From: Xylaria sp. FL1777
Lineage: Eukaryota; Ascomycota; Sordariomycetes; Xylariales; Xylariaceae
Length of the DNA: 64,000 nt
Direction: 5' to 3'
Assembly: GCA_022578965.1 (NCBI GenBank)
Contig: MU400510.1
Location: 310,001-374,000 of the forward strand
The notes under the pieces are model-generated. The model searched no databases, had not been told where the DNA came from, and saw nothing but the letters and a program-made list of their open reading frames with translations. Shown one piece after another: positions 34,640 through 45,635 of this stretch. The first letter of the stretch is position 1. Each line of letters starts with the position of its first letter. A program made the translations under genes and the position numbers.

Positions 34640-35930
34640 AGCAAATTTACTTGCAAAAGCTATATAGTAATAAATATTAAATTATTTAATAAAATAAATC
34701 TTATTAATGCTTATTTAATAAAATTCTAAAAATAAATGCTTAGCAAAATAGCTAGCAAAAAATATATTATACTTTATAATATAGTTGCTTTTTATTACTA
34801 GTGGTATATATATTTGTTTATTAAATAAGCTATAATAATAATTACTTATAAAAAGCAATATATTTTTAATTGCTTAATTATAAGATATAAAAATAGCAAT
34901 ATATATATTTAACGCTAAATAAACATTATATTAATATTAATTTTTAACGCTAACTATTATTATAATAATATTTATGTTATGTTTAAAGATTTTTTAGAGC
35001 ACTACTGCGATCTTTATAATGTTTTTTTTATTTTGCGCTAGCGTAATATATTTATTAGTTTTTTTAAAACGTTTATTGGTTTTTTTAATGCTATAGTGCT
35101 AAGTTGTTACATTAATTTCTTTAGTTTTTTTATTACTAAAAAAAAACTTAATGCTATAGCTAAACTGTTATTTTTTTTTATTTTTAAGAACCTTAAAACC
35201 TTTTTTAAAATAATAAGCTATATAAAATCGAACATACTTTAGTATGCAAAAATAATCTAACTTTTTAAAAATAAAAAAACTTTTTTGTTATAGTAATACT
35301 TATGTAGCAGTAATATAAAAGCTAAACGTAAGCAATAATCTTTAAAAGTTTTAGTTAATACGCCTAGTAAAAATAAGCGATTATTTTTTAAATCTGTTAA
35401 AGCAGCTTTAACTAAGTTTACGGTTTTTTATTTTTTTTTTTCTAATTAAATCTTATATATAAATTTTAATGTTTTTAAACTTAGTATAAAAGTTATAATA
35501 TATTATATAGCTAATAATTGCTTTACTAAGATATTTATTTTTGCTAAGGATTTTGCTGTAGTTAAGCTTATAATATATTTTTTTTGTACTATAATTAAAG
35601 CAATAATATTTTTATTATGTATATTTACTTACTTTAAGAAAAAATACTAGCTTATTAAAATAAAAGTTTTAAAGTTTATATAAGCTTTTTAAAAGATTTG
35701 TTATTAAATTAATATGTTATAAGCTAAAATATATGTTTTTACTAATTATAAAGCAATTATTAAACTATTTAAGCATAAAGATTTAGTTAACTTAATAGCA
35801 TTAAGCAATAAAAACCTTAGACTTATTAAAGCTATAAAATATATTAGCTGCTTTAATTTTAATATTATATATAAGCTTAGTAAATTATATATTATATTTA
35901 ACGCTTTGTTTTGCTTGCTAAAAACTAGTA
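34640..35930 (+). pseudogene. Outer pol remnant: reverse transcriptase and RNase H
   Basis: With many nonsense codons, the + strand still follows a fungal Ty3/gypsy pol. Around 34790 the palm context reads like the family's FYQW block (AFYY.WYIYLF), and MGYKNSPAYVQR is echoed by RYKNSNIYI. Around 35020-35200, NIFISFFKTFIGFFNAIVL and TKKKLNAIAKL track the thumb region that follows the YxDD loop in this family. RNase H is recognisable near 35720-35900: KIYVFTNYKAIIKLF, then NKNLRLIKAIKYISCF, matching the TDH...NLRL...YL pattern. The protein is dead: stops occur every few dozen codons and catalytic Asp codons are lost. Confidence 0.8.
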
Positions 35931-36559
35931 AAAAAAAAAACTATAGTAATAACCTTAAGTTTTTACTAAATAATACTAAAGAATATTAGTTTTATTATAT
36001 TAACAATTTTAACTTTAATTTTCTTTAGAAATATATCTTTTTTAATAAAGTTATGCTTATAATACGCTTAATGTCTTTTTATGGACTTTTAAAAGACTTT
36101 GCTTTATTTAAAAGAACTGCTTTTATTTAGCTGTTGCTTAAGTTTAAAATTAAACTTTAAAAAGGTTATTTCGAAAATCCTAAGTAGCAAAACGTTATAA
36201 ACATTATTAAACATAACATAAACTTTAAACTAAACAATTAAGCTAACTTTCTATTTTTTTTTAAAAATGGTATTTTATAAAAAAAATCCAACATATATAA
36301 TTATTTCTGCATTTTTTAAACATGTTATGTAAAGGTATTTAAACTATTATATAAAAAAAACTATATTAGCAATAAGAAATTCTAAAATTCCCTTTTTAGG
36401 TTTATTGTTAATAAAAAAAAACTAAAAAAATTTTTCTAAAGTTATTTATAGTGTACAGCTTTTTAAACTTGCTATTATAAGCTATATAAATTTTTTTAGC
36501 TTATATTAAGTTTATTTTGTTTGTTTTATATAATTATGCTAAACATAGCTATAACTTTA

Positions 36560-36802
36560 TTTAAATTTTATTAAAGTTATAATGCTTTTATGCTTTTTGT
36601 ATGCAAATTTTCTAAAGTAACGCAAGTTATTTTTAGTTGCTATAATTAAACTATAGTTTAATAAGCTAATGCTATATTAAATAAACTTTTTTTAATTAAT
36701 TAAGAAATTTTAAAAGTAATTATTAGTAATAAAAATGCTAAGTTTTTGTTTGCTATATAGCAATATATTTAGTAATATCTTAAAACTTAATATAACGGAC
36801 TT
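36560..36802 (+). pseudogene. Outer integrase core, first part, cut by the inner element
   Basis: The + strand reads KFSKVTQVI, then LFLIN.EILKVIISNKNAKF, which corresponds to the integrase segment containing the second catalytic Asp (usually VIISDRDPKF). RIP has turned the Asp codon to Asn. The frame stops at the inner LTR boundary and resumes at 44490. Confidence 0.75.
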
Positions 36803-37283
36803 ATTATATATTAATATAACAGGTTTGCCTTTAGAGTTTTAATTTGCAAGTAATAATAGGATCTTTAACAATAGTTCATTAAAGAGGTTTTTAGAGTACT
36901 TTTACTACTATGCATCAATAAAAGTCTTAAAGGATTAAAAGTAATAAATATATTAGTGCTTAGCAGTTATAAAAAATTAATAGCTAAAGAACTAAAACTA
37001 AATAAATAACTAAATATAAAAAGTATATAATTATATAAACAAAGAAAAAATAAAAAAAGTAATAACTTTTTTTAAATTACTGCAAGTCTAATAAGCATTA
37101 AATTACTATAAGCTTAATAAGCTTTAAATTACCGTAAGCTTAGTAAGCCTTAAATTACTATAAGCTTAATAAGCTAAATAAGTTATTATATAACTTTAGC
37201 TTTAGCTAGCAAAAAAAAAGGTGCATAGTATATATAAAAGCATTAAGCTGCTTTAAAGGTTACCTTTATGCTAATTTTGTAAC
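36803..37283 (-). repeat. Inner element LTR, left copy (3' LTR)
   Basis: 481 bp, gapless or nearly so against 44005-44485, with many transition differences. The ends are GTTAT...TAAC (the first G is A in this copy). Inside, on the minus strand, it is preceded by a purine-rich tract (about 37287-37300), which fits the polypurine tract expected next to a 3' LTR. Confidence 0.85.
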
Positions 37284-37451
37284 ATTATTTCTTTTTTTTT
37301 AGAATTGTTGTTTTAACAATTTTCCGTAAATATTCTTTTTTCTTTTTTATATATTATAATATTAAAGCGCATTAAAAAAACTAACCGCTTATTTAAAACA
37401 AAGCAAAAACTTGTTTTTGCTTTTTTTATTAATTCTATTAGTTATAAAATT

Positions 37452-37900
37452 ATGCCTTACTTTTACTACTTTAATTAATTACTAATATGTAAAACAACAA
37501 ATAATATGTTTTATTGTTTTAAATGCGTATATATTAGTTGTTTTTATAACAGATTAAAAGTTTTAATTAACTTAATTAATAATATAGTTTCTAAACACTA
37601 TTGTTTTAAAAAAAAAAAAAAGCAAGCAAAGCAATAACTATTTTTAGTTCAAAAAAAATTAAAACAAGCTTAAAATAGCTTTAACTTCGTTTTAAGCAAG
37701 TTAGCTTAGCTTTATATATAAAAGCGTTTTTTAAAAGCAAAAAGTATTAAAATAGTTTAGCAAAAGCTTTAGTTCTTAAATAAACTAAACAAAATAAAGC
37801 ATATTAAAAAAAAACAAAAAGCACTAATAAAAAAGCAAAAACAATAAAAAAAGCAAACTAAAGCAACATAAGCTGCTTTATTTAAGTTTAATTAAAATTC
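37452..37900 (+). pseudogene. Degenerate Cys-rich / coiled-coil frame antisense to the inner element
   Basis: Starting at the ATG 37452, the + strand gives C-x8-C-x2-C-x4-C (Cys codons from 37488), followed by NRLKVLINLINNIVSKHY and then a Lys/Gln/Ala-rich stretch to about 37900 that looks like a coiled coil. Few stops interrupt it. It lies between the end of pol and the 3' LTR, on the strand opposite to pol. Short proteins with Cys clusters then a coiled coil occur in fungal genomes, but I cannot name the family. It could also be a chance product of AT-rich sequence. Confidence 0.4.
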
Positions 37901-38849
37901 TTTAGGTGTTTTTTTTAAAGTTAACTTTTTTTTTTTAGTTTTAAGTAGTTAAAGTATTAGCAGTAAAACTAACTTATAACTACTTTAGCAGTTTTTAAGT
38001 ATTTTTTAAGTTTTTAAGTATTATTAGCATATAAGTATTCTTTTTATTTAACAAAATATTCTAGGTTATTATTATTTTAACAGAAATTTAGTATACTTTT
38101 AACTTTATAAACGTTTTAATTTATTTTTATTTTTAGTTATGTTTTAATAAATGTTTTAATAAGTGCTAATTCTAGTAAAAAAATATAAAAAATAAAGTAA
38201 ATTCATATATTCTTTAGTAATAATAGTTTATAGTTAGTAAATAAAATAACTTTTTTAATTTTAAAAAAGCCAAGTTTTTTAAATTTTAATTTATTGCTTA
38301 GTTGTTTTGTTTTAATTTAAGAAATATTAATATTTATATTTTGTTTTTATTATAGCAAGTAAACTTTGTTTTTTTTTTTAAAAGTTGGTTTTTTAGTTTG
38401 TTTTTTATTATAATATACTAATATCCGTTATTATAAAAATTAAAGGCATAGTTATAATTTAGCTTATAACGTTTTAATTTTTGTTGCAATAGTTTTTGCT
38501 TAAGGTATTATAGTTAAAATAGCAGGTGCTTTTATTAATGTTTTTTCTTGTTTTTTAGTAATTGCTTGCTATTTATAAACAACCTTATGCAAAAATATGT
38601 TTATATTTTTATTTATTAATATATTATATAAAATTTGTGCTATTAGTAATAGTTTTACTTAATTGTTTTATTAGTAGTTAATATAACTTTATAAATATTA
38701 TTTTAATATTTAGTTTAGTTTTTTTATCTGTTTATTTGTTTATAAGTAATAAGCAGTTAAAAACTTTAGTTTAATATTAATAAGTTTAAAAAAACTAGTT
38801 TTAAACTTAAAAGTAAACAATTTATTTTAGTTTAAAATAATCTTTTTTA

Positions 38850-39290
38850 GTAGTTTATGCTTATTTAAATATTAGCGTATAAAAGCATATATAAGTTATT
38901 TAGCTATTATATTTCCTTTAAACAGTAAAAAATAAGCATATTTAATAAATCTATTAATAATAACCTATATTTTATTATATTATATTTTTATAACTAAATT
39001 AGTTAATAAAAGTAATATTATAATAAAATCTTAAGCAATAGTGTGTTATACTTATTTAAGTATTTATATAAGTTATAACAGTTCATAAAGCTTATATTAA
39101 ACTGCTTTAGCTTTATTGCAAATATTGCACTTTTTTATAATAGATTTAACTATGTTTTATAGTTTTAAAAAATCGTATTTTTCCTGTAATTGTTAGACTA
39201 TTTTTGTTGCTTTTTAGTATTTATATAATAAGTGTTCGTAAAATTCTTTAATAAACTTATTTTGTAAAAATTCTAGTAAATAAACCTTAT
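38850..39290 (-). pseudogene. Inner integrase remnant (zinc finger and core)
   Basis: On the minus strand the zinc-binding module reads EFYEHLLYKY, then KKCNICNKAKA, matching the H-x-H...C-x2-C pattern of retroviral-type integrases. It is followed by HTIA.DFIIILLLLTNLV and VIINRFIKYAYFLLF, equivalent to the usual W-x-MDF...VVDRFTKYAHF. Catalytic residues are eroded and stops are frequent. Confidence 0.8.
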
Positions 39291-39639
39291 ATCTATATAT
39301 TAGCTTGTTATTTTTTAATTTTTTATGTTTTTGTAGTTATGCTAACTTTTTTAAGTTATAAGCTTATTATAGCTATATATTTATAAAGTCCTTAAATATA
39401 ACTTCGATTTTTAAGCTTTTATTTTTTTAAGAATATAATACTTAAATGTTTTTTTTTAAAACCTTAAATTCTTTTTAACTTCGTTAACTAAATATGTTTG
39501 CTTAAATGTTTTTCTTTTTCTTAATATAACATATTTTAAAGTTAAACTTAGAAAAAAAAACCATTTAATTTTTATATTGTTTAGTAATCTTTTGTATAGT
39601 TATAAATTTTATTAAGTTTTAATAATTTAAATAAATCTT

Positions 39640-40700
39640 AATTAGCTTTATAGTTTTTATAAAAAATAGTTCCTACTTTTTAAATGCTATAATAATTGCA
39701 AGCAGTTCTTTATTATATATAAAATATTATAATGCTACGTTTTGTAATGCTTTAAAGTAATAAGCCATTAAGTGCTATTTTTTGTTATTTTTTAATTATT
39801 TTAAAACTTTTGTAATTATACTATCTAAAGCATTTATTTTTAGCTTTTTTTTTTTCTATAAATTAGGTAATTTAACTATAAGGTTAAAAATAACTCTTAG
39901 TTTTAGTTTTTTAAAAGCTTTTTAGGTTTCCTTTAAAATTAAAAAGGATTTTTTTTTGTATTTTTTTTTTATATACTTTATAAAGTAAAATGCCATTTTC
40001 TTAAAGTCTTAAATTAACATTTAAACATAGTTCAAAAATTTTAATGCTTATTATATATTTATAATAATAGTTAAGTTAAGTATTTTCTAGTTTTATATTA
40101 TATTAATTTTTAACTATTAAATCTATATTTGTTTTAAAGTAATTATAAATCTTAAAAAGTTAATTTTTTATATATGCTATATATATTTTTTTGTATTAAG
40201 TTATAATTCTGCTTATTTAAGTGTTTTTAATACTTAAGTTATGTGTTTTTTATATTTTTCTAGTGTTTTAAAGTAAATTAAGATATTATTTAAGTAAATA
40301 AATATAAATTTATTTAAAAACTTCTATAAAATTATTATTATTATGTATTAAAAGCTAGCTAGTATGTTTTATAGTTTTTATAGTATAACTATATATTTAT
40401 ATAGTTTATATACTATTTATATAGCAGTTTTTCATTTTTTTTTTTTAGCTATTTTAATAGCATAATATTTATCTAAAATATTAACTGCTATAAATTATTC
40501 TGCTTAACTAATGTTTTTTTTTATAGTTACTAGCAAAGTAAAAAAGTATTTATTTGTAATAATAATTGCATTTAATAGTTAATAATTAATTACTACTTGC
40601 TATATTAGTTTTCTTTTTTTATTAATTAGTTGTTTTTTATTTTTTATTTTAAGTATTAGTACTATAAAGTATTTAACAAATAACTAAGATTTTCTTAAGA
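39640..40700 (-). pseudogene. Inner reverse transcriptase and RNase H remnant
   Basis: On the minus strand, FIAVNILDKYYAIKIAK (about 40505-40449) corresponds to the RT block usually written as FTALDLRNAYNLIRI. The YLDD region is eroded (about 40320-40271). RNase H is clear near 39850-39640: LMAYYFKALQNVAL, then YNKELLAIIIAFKK, the counterpart of PVAYFSKSL...YDKELLAIVRAFE. It is interrupted by stops. Confidence 0.82.
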
Positions 40701-43700
40701 ATTCCTTTGCTAAATTTTTCTAAATATATTTCTATAAAGCGTTTGTTTTATTTAAGCTTATATAATATATTTAATAAAGCTTTAGTTAACATTTTTCCTT
40801 AATAAAGATATAATAATTTTATAAGCTATATTTAAAAAGTTTTTTTTTTTTTTTTCTTTAAATAGTTTATAAAATTTGTAATATACTTTTAGTATTTTGT
40901 TTAGAATTTTTTTTGCGATTTTTTTAATTTTTTTGCTTTATTTCTTATTTTTTTAATTAATAGTCTTTACTTTTCATTAAATTAAAAAGTTACTAGTTTT
41001 TAGCTATAGTATTTCTAAAATAATGTTATAATTAAATATATTAGCAATATTTAATATAATTTGTTTTTTGTATTTTTATATAAATATATTAAAAAGTTTA
41101 GTTTTTTTAAGTATGTAACTATTATTATAGCTAAAAATGCTTTTATTAAATCTTTTAATTTTTTAGAATTTTTGCTTGTATTTTTAGGAAATTTCATTTT
41201 GTTTTACTACTTTAAATAAAATTATGTTAGCTTATGTTTTTAAATTAATTAAAGTATTATATTTTTTTTTTTAATATATAAGTTTAATTTTAAATTAGTT
41301 TTGCTAGTTATTATATTAAACTTTATATAAGGCCTTAGTTTTTTTAGCTACTTGCTGCTTTTTTAGCAAATATTTATTTTGTTTTTTGATTTTTTTTTGT
41401 AAAATATTTAAGTGCTTGTTTTATTTTGCACTTTAGATATTATTGCGCTTTATTTTATTTTTGCTTTTAGTTAAACTTTAAATTGCAGTTTTTAAGCTTT
41501 TTTGCTTTTAGTAACCATTTTTTAATACAATTATGCTTTAATTAGCTAATAATATTTATAGCAGTTATTTTTATATTTTTCTAAAATAATATTATAAATG
41601 CAGTTAAAATCTTCTTTAAATATTGCAAATTTTTATAAATTTTTGTAGTAAACTATAATTATAACTAACTATTTTAATTTATAAAAGTTCTATATTTTTG
41701 TTTTTATAATTCGTTTAAAAAACTAATTATTTTTTAATTTATTAAGTAAGTATTAATAGCAATAATATATTATATAGCAATTTTATAGTACTTTATTATG
41801 TTTTAGATTTTTTAAGCATAAAATATTATTATTGTTTTTTATTATAGTTTTATTATAGTAATAACTCTTAATAATTAGTTAAATTGCTAGCTTTAGTTTT
41901 TAAAACGTATTAGTTTTTGCGTTAATTATTAGTGCTTTTTTGTTTTATTGCATTTAAAGCAGTTTAAGCTATAAAAATACTTTATTTATTTTTATTAATT
42001 CTTTTTTTATAATGTTTTTTATAGCTTTTAATTTTATTTGTTTTTACTTTAAAGTTTTATAAGTTTTGTTTTTTTAAGTTTATTTAGCAATTAAATATTT
42101 TAATAGTTTATAATTAGTTTAATAACTATATTATTTATAGTTATAGTTTTATTTTTTTAAACATAACTTTTTTTTAGGCTATATTTTAAGCCTTAATAAT
42201 TTAAAGTTTTTATAGTTTTATAAGTTTGCTAACTATATTAACTTACTACTTTTTATTATTTATTACTTTTAGTTAAACTATTTTTTTAAGTTATATATTA
42301 AACAACTTTAATTGTTTATATAGCAAATATATTTTTTTGTAATTTATTTTAATAACTATAAAGCTTTTAAATAATATTTGTATGTTTGTTTATTTTAACT
42401 TATATAAATAAAGCATTTAGATTTATTTAATATAGTACTTCTGTTTTAACTTAAAACAGCAATTTTATATTTTTGCTTTAAAAATATATTTTTTAAATTG
42501 CTTTGTTGTTTTTTGTTATTTTAAACTTTTATAACTTGTACTTTTTTTTTAAGTTAAAAAATCTTTTTCTTTTTATAGCTTTTTTTTCCGTTTTTTTTTT
42601 TAAATTAGCATTATTTTTAAAAGTGTTCTTTTTTTTTATAGTTATAACATTTAACTTTAAATATATTTCAGGGTTATTATTTTTAAACTTTATTAATTTA
42701 TTTAGACCTTTGTTTAATACTCTTTTAAGTATTCTTTTTTTTGTTTTTTTTAGTTCTTTTAGTTTTAAAGTACTAATTAAATAATTATTAATTAATTATA
42801 ATAGCTATATTAATATACGTATTAATTTTTGCTAGTTTATTTATTTTACATAGTTTGTTTTAAACTTAAGTTTTAAGTTTACTATAAAATAAATAAAATA
42901 ATATAAGCTTAAGTAATTTTAAAATTACTGTTAATTGTTTAAATTTTATAGCATAATTTATTGCTACTTTTGTTTGTTTTAAGCAATAAAATGCTTTTTT
43001 TATATGTTTTACCTTTTAAGTATTTTTAAATAATGCCTTTATTTAATTTTTAAACTTAACGTAATTTTTAAAAATCTTTTTTATTTTTAGTTTAAAGTTA
43101 ATTAACTTATTAACTTTTAGAAAATTTTTTAAAATAAGTTAAAACTATTTTAATATTTTTTTTAATAAAAACTATAAAATAATTATTACTTTTTGGTTTT
43201 CTTTTGTAATAATAATAAAGTGCTATTTTAAATAAAATTTAACATAAATTAAAAAGGCTTTTATATTTATAAATTTATTATAAAGCTTTAAAGCAGTAAG
43301 TTTAAAACTTTTAATGTTTAGTATTTTTAACATTATAAATAATCTTAATAATAAAAGCAATAATAGTAATAAAAAGTTAAGTTTTTTATTTTAAGTTATT
43401 ACTTTAAGTATAGCAATAATAAAAATAAGCATTAAATTTACTAATAATAGTATTAACATTAGTTATAGCATAATTACTTATTTAAAACTTTAACTTATTA
43501 TTATAATAATAATTATTATTGCTGCCTTAATTATTATAGCTAATATTTATGCTAGTTTAAAAATTATAACGCTTAGTATTTAAGCTGTTTTTTAAGTTAA
43601 AATAACTAGTTTATTTTATAATGCTAGCATTAATGTTAATTTTTTTTTACTATTACTGCTTAACTTTTTTTTTTTTGCTATTGTTTTTCCTTTAATAAAA

Positions 43701-44004
43701 ATAGTTAATAAAAGTGCTAAAGTTTATTGTTTTAATATGTTGCTAGTTTTAAAAATCTTTAAAATTCTTAAACTTAATTCTTAACTTTTTGTTTTTAATA
43801 GTATAACCTAGATCTAATTTTATTAGTTATTAAATAAGGTTTACTTATATAATACTATTTAGCATTTTTGTTTTTTAAATATTTTTTTAGTATATTTTTA
43901 AAAGTCTGTTTTATAAATTGTTTATTACTTAACTTTTTATACTAATATTTGTTTTTATATGTTAAGTTTTATTAATTAAAAAGCTATTAAAATATAATAA
44001 ACTT

Positions 44005-44485
44005 GTTATATATTAATATAACAAGTTTACTTTTAAGGTTTTAATTTGCAAGTAATAATAAAATTTTTAATAGTAGTTTGTTAAAAAAGTTTTCGGAGTA
44101 CTTTTACTACTATGCATTAATAAAAGTCTTAAAAAATTAAAAGTAATAAATATATTAATGCTTAGTAGTTATAAAAAATTAATAGCTAAAAAACTAGAAC
44201 TAAATAAATAACTAAATATAAAAAATATATAATTATATAAACAAAAAAAAAGTAAAAAAAGTAATAACTTTTCTTAAATTACTGCAAGTTTAGTAAGCAC
44301 TAAATTATTGTAAACCTAATAAGCTTTAAATTACTATAAGCTTAATAAACCTTAGATTATTATAAGCTTAATAAACTAAGTAAGTTATTACGTAACTTTA
44401 GCTTTAGCTAGCAAAAAAAAAAGTGCATAGTATATATAAAAGCATTAAGCTGCTTTAAAAGTCACCTTTATGCTAATTTTATAAC
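44005..44485 (-). repeat. Inner element LTR, right copy (5' LTR)
   Basis: 481 bp, paired with 36803-37283. It begins GTTATATATTAATATAAC, itself a near palindrome, and ends TTTATAAC. Differences from the other copy are nearly all C/T or G/A in both directions, so both copies have been mutated independently. Confidence 0.85.
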
Positions 44486-44489
44486 ACTT

Positions 44490-45245
44490 AATTACTTTAT
44501 GCTATAGCATATTATTTATTAATAAACAGTTAAACTAAAAAAATAATTTTGCTTATTAAAACTACTTTAAAGTACTATTTTTATGCGTTAAAAAACTTAA
44601 GTTGCTAAAAAAACGCGCTACTTTAACTTTAGTTTAAACTTAATAACTCTTGTTTTGCTATAATACATTAAACATTAAACAAAACTATTTTAAGGTTTAT
44701 TTTAAACTTTATTTTAAAAATCCTTAATAATTATAAGCTATAGCTTATATTTTATATAGAAATATATAATGCTATAGCTATTTTTTTATTTTTTGCTAAA
44801 GCATATTATAACTAATAATATTAACTTATGTTTTTTAATATTAGTTAAAAAGTTTTGTTTTACTTTTATAAAAGTTATAATATTTTTTAAGCTATTATAT
44901 TTAATAAAAAGCTTAAGTAATAATTTATTAAACCTTTTAAAGTTATTAAAAAAATTAAATAGTTAGTATATAAACTTAAGTTTTTAGCTTATTTTAAAAT
45001 ATATAATGTTATTTTTATAGATTATTTTAAACTTATATTACTTATAAATTATTTTAGAAAATATTTCTTATATGCTAATAAAATCCATTTAAAGTTATAT
45101 ACTAAAAAAATTATTAATAAAAACTATAAAAAACGCAAATATTTTTTTAAATATATTAGTTTAGGCCTTAAATATTATAAATAGGTTACTTTTGCAAAAT
45201 TAAGTAAAAAAGCTAAAAAATTACTAATAAATTATAAACAAAAAA
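44490..45245 (+). pseudogene. Outer integrase remainder, GPY/F-like module and chromodomain-like tail
   Basis: The integrase frame resumes here: LKYYFYALKNLS matches the helix after HPQTDGQSER. Around 44932-45032, PFKVIKKIN.LVYKLKFLAY is followed by FKIYNVIFIDYFKL, the GPY/F-type module of chromoviral integrases (P-x-K-I..Y-L-LP..x-H-VFHV-LLK). The tail YTKKIINKNYKKRKYFF continues to about 45245 and resembles the start of a chromodomain. This places the outer element among the chromodomain-carrying gypsy group. Confidence 0.78.
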
Positions 45246-45462
45246 AGCTAGCAAAATAAAATAAAAAAGCTACTATTATACACTTTAGTATATATATTAA
45301 TATTAAAAATATATTAATATAAAAAATAAATTAGCAATTAAACTAATATATTAAGATTAAGCACTTTAGTATATATATATTAATAGCTAATAAAATAACA
45401 GTTAATAAAGGTATATACATTAATAGCTAATAAAAGCATCGTTAATTTGCTAGAAGGCACCT

Positions 45463-45630
45463 TGTTATATAACCTATAGGGCATAAACCTACTATAGGTA
45501 GCTATATGTAGCCGTCTATACACAGTAGTCACAGTATGGGATTTATCCCATCTAGAACTACCACTACACCAAGATACAACGAGATATAATACAATACAGA
45601 TTGCCAAGACAGCAGGCATTTACTGCTACA
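45463..45630 (+). repeat. Outer element 3' LTR (168 bp)
   Basis: Aligns gaplessly with 30794-30961. Here positions 1-41 are mutated (nine transitions) and from 61 on the sequence is unmutated, the mirror image of the left LTR. It ends TACTGCTACA and is followed by TCAAG. Confidence 0.9.
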
Positions 45631-45635
45631 TCAAG
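45631..45635 (+). repeat. Target-site duplication TCAAG, right copy
   Basis: Identical to 30789-30793 and directly abutting the right LTR. Confidence 0.85.

Larger units (their letters stand above)
36803..44485 (-). mobile_element. Inner Ty3/gypsy LTR retrotransposon nested in the outer integrase
   Basis: This 7683-bp element is bounded by 481-bp direct repeats and flanked by ACTT on both sides (36799-36802 and 44486-44489), a possible 4-bp target-site duplication. On the minus strand, through many stops, the order is reverse transcriptase (about 40700-40050), RNase H (about 39850-39640), HHCC zinc finger of integrase (about 39290-39060) and integrase core (about 39060-38850). This is again Ty3/gypsy order, but the sequence is from a different family than the outer element. 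Because it sits inside the outer copy it is the younger insertion, yet it is equally AT-rich, so mutation continued after nesting. A possible sense-opposed Cys-rich frame lies near its left end. Confidence 0.87.
30794..45630 (+). mobile_element. Outer Ty3/gypsy LTR retrotransposon, RIP-degraded, carrying a nested element
   Basis: The boundaries are fixed by 168-bp LTRs (TG...CA) and a TCAAG target-site duplication. Without the inner insertion the element is about 7.15 kb. On the + strand, read through many stops, the order is reverse transcriptase (about 34640-35300), RNase H (about 35400-35930), integrase core (to 36802, resuming at 44486), then the GPY/F-like module and a chromodomain-like tail (about 44930-45245). 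RT before integrase is the Ty3/gypsy order; copia has the reverse. The interior is extremely AT-rich and differs from its flanks by transitions, as expected from RIP. Gag and protease, presumably 31.0-34.4 kb, are too eroded to identify. Confidence 0.9.

Noticed and set aside
36797..36802. 5-bp target-site duplication for the inner element with TG...CA ends
   Set aside because: Taking the LTR as TGTTA...TAACA gives flanks GGACT and CTTAA, which do not match; the 4-bp ACTT reading is better but still tentative.
42503..42784. 93-codon frame full of Phe, Leu and Ile in the AT-rich block
   Set aside because: This is what T-rich sequence translates to by chance; it lies antisense to the inner element and has no domain.
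30880..45460. AT-rich block as a centromere or as inserted mitochondrial DNA
   Set aside because: LTR pairs, target-site duplication and ordered retroelement pol remnants explain the block; no mitochondrial gene was recognised.
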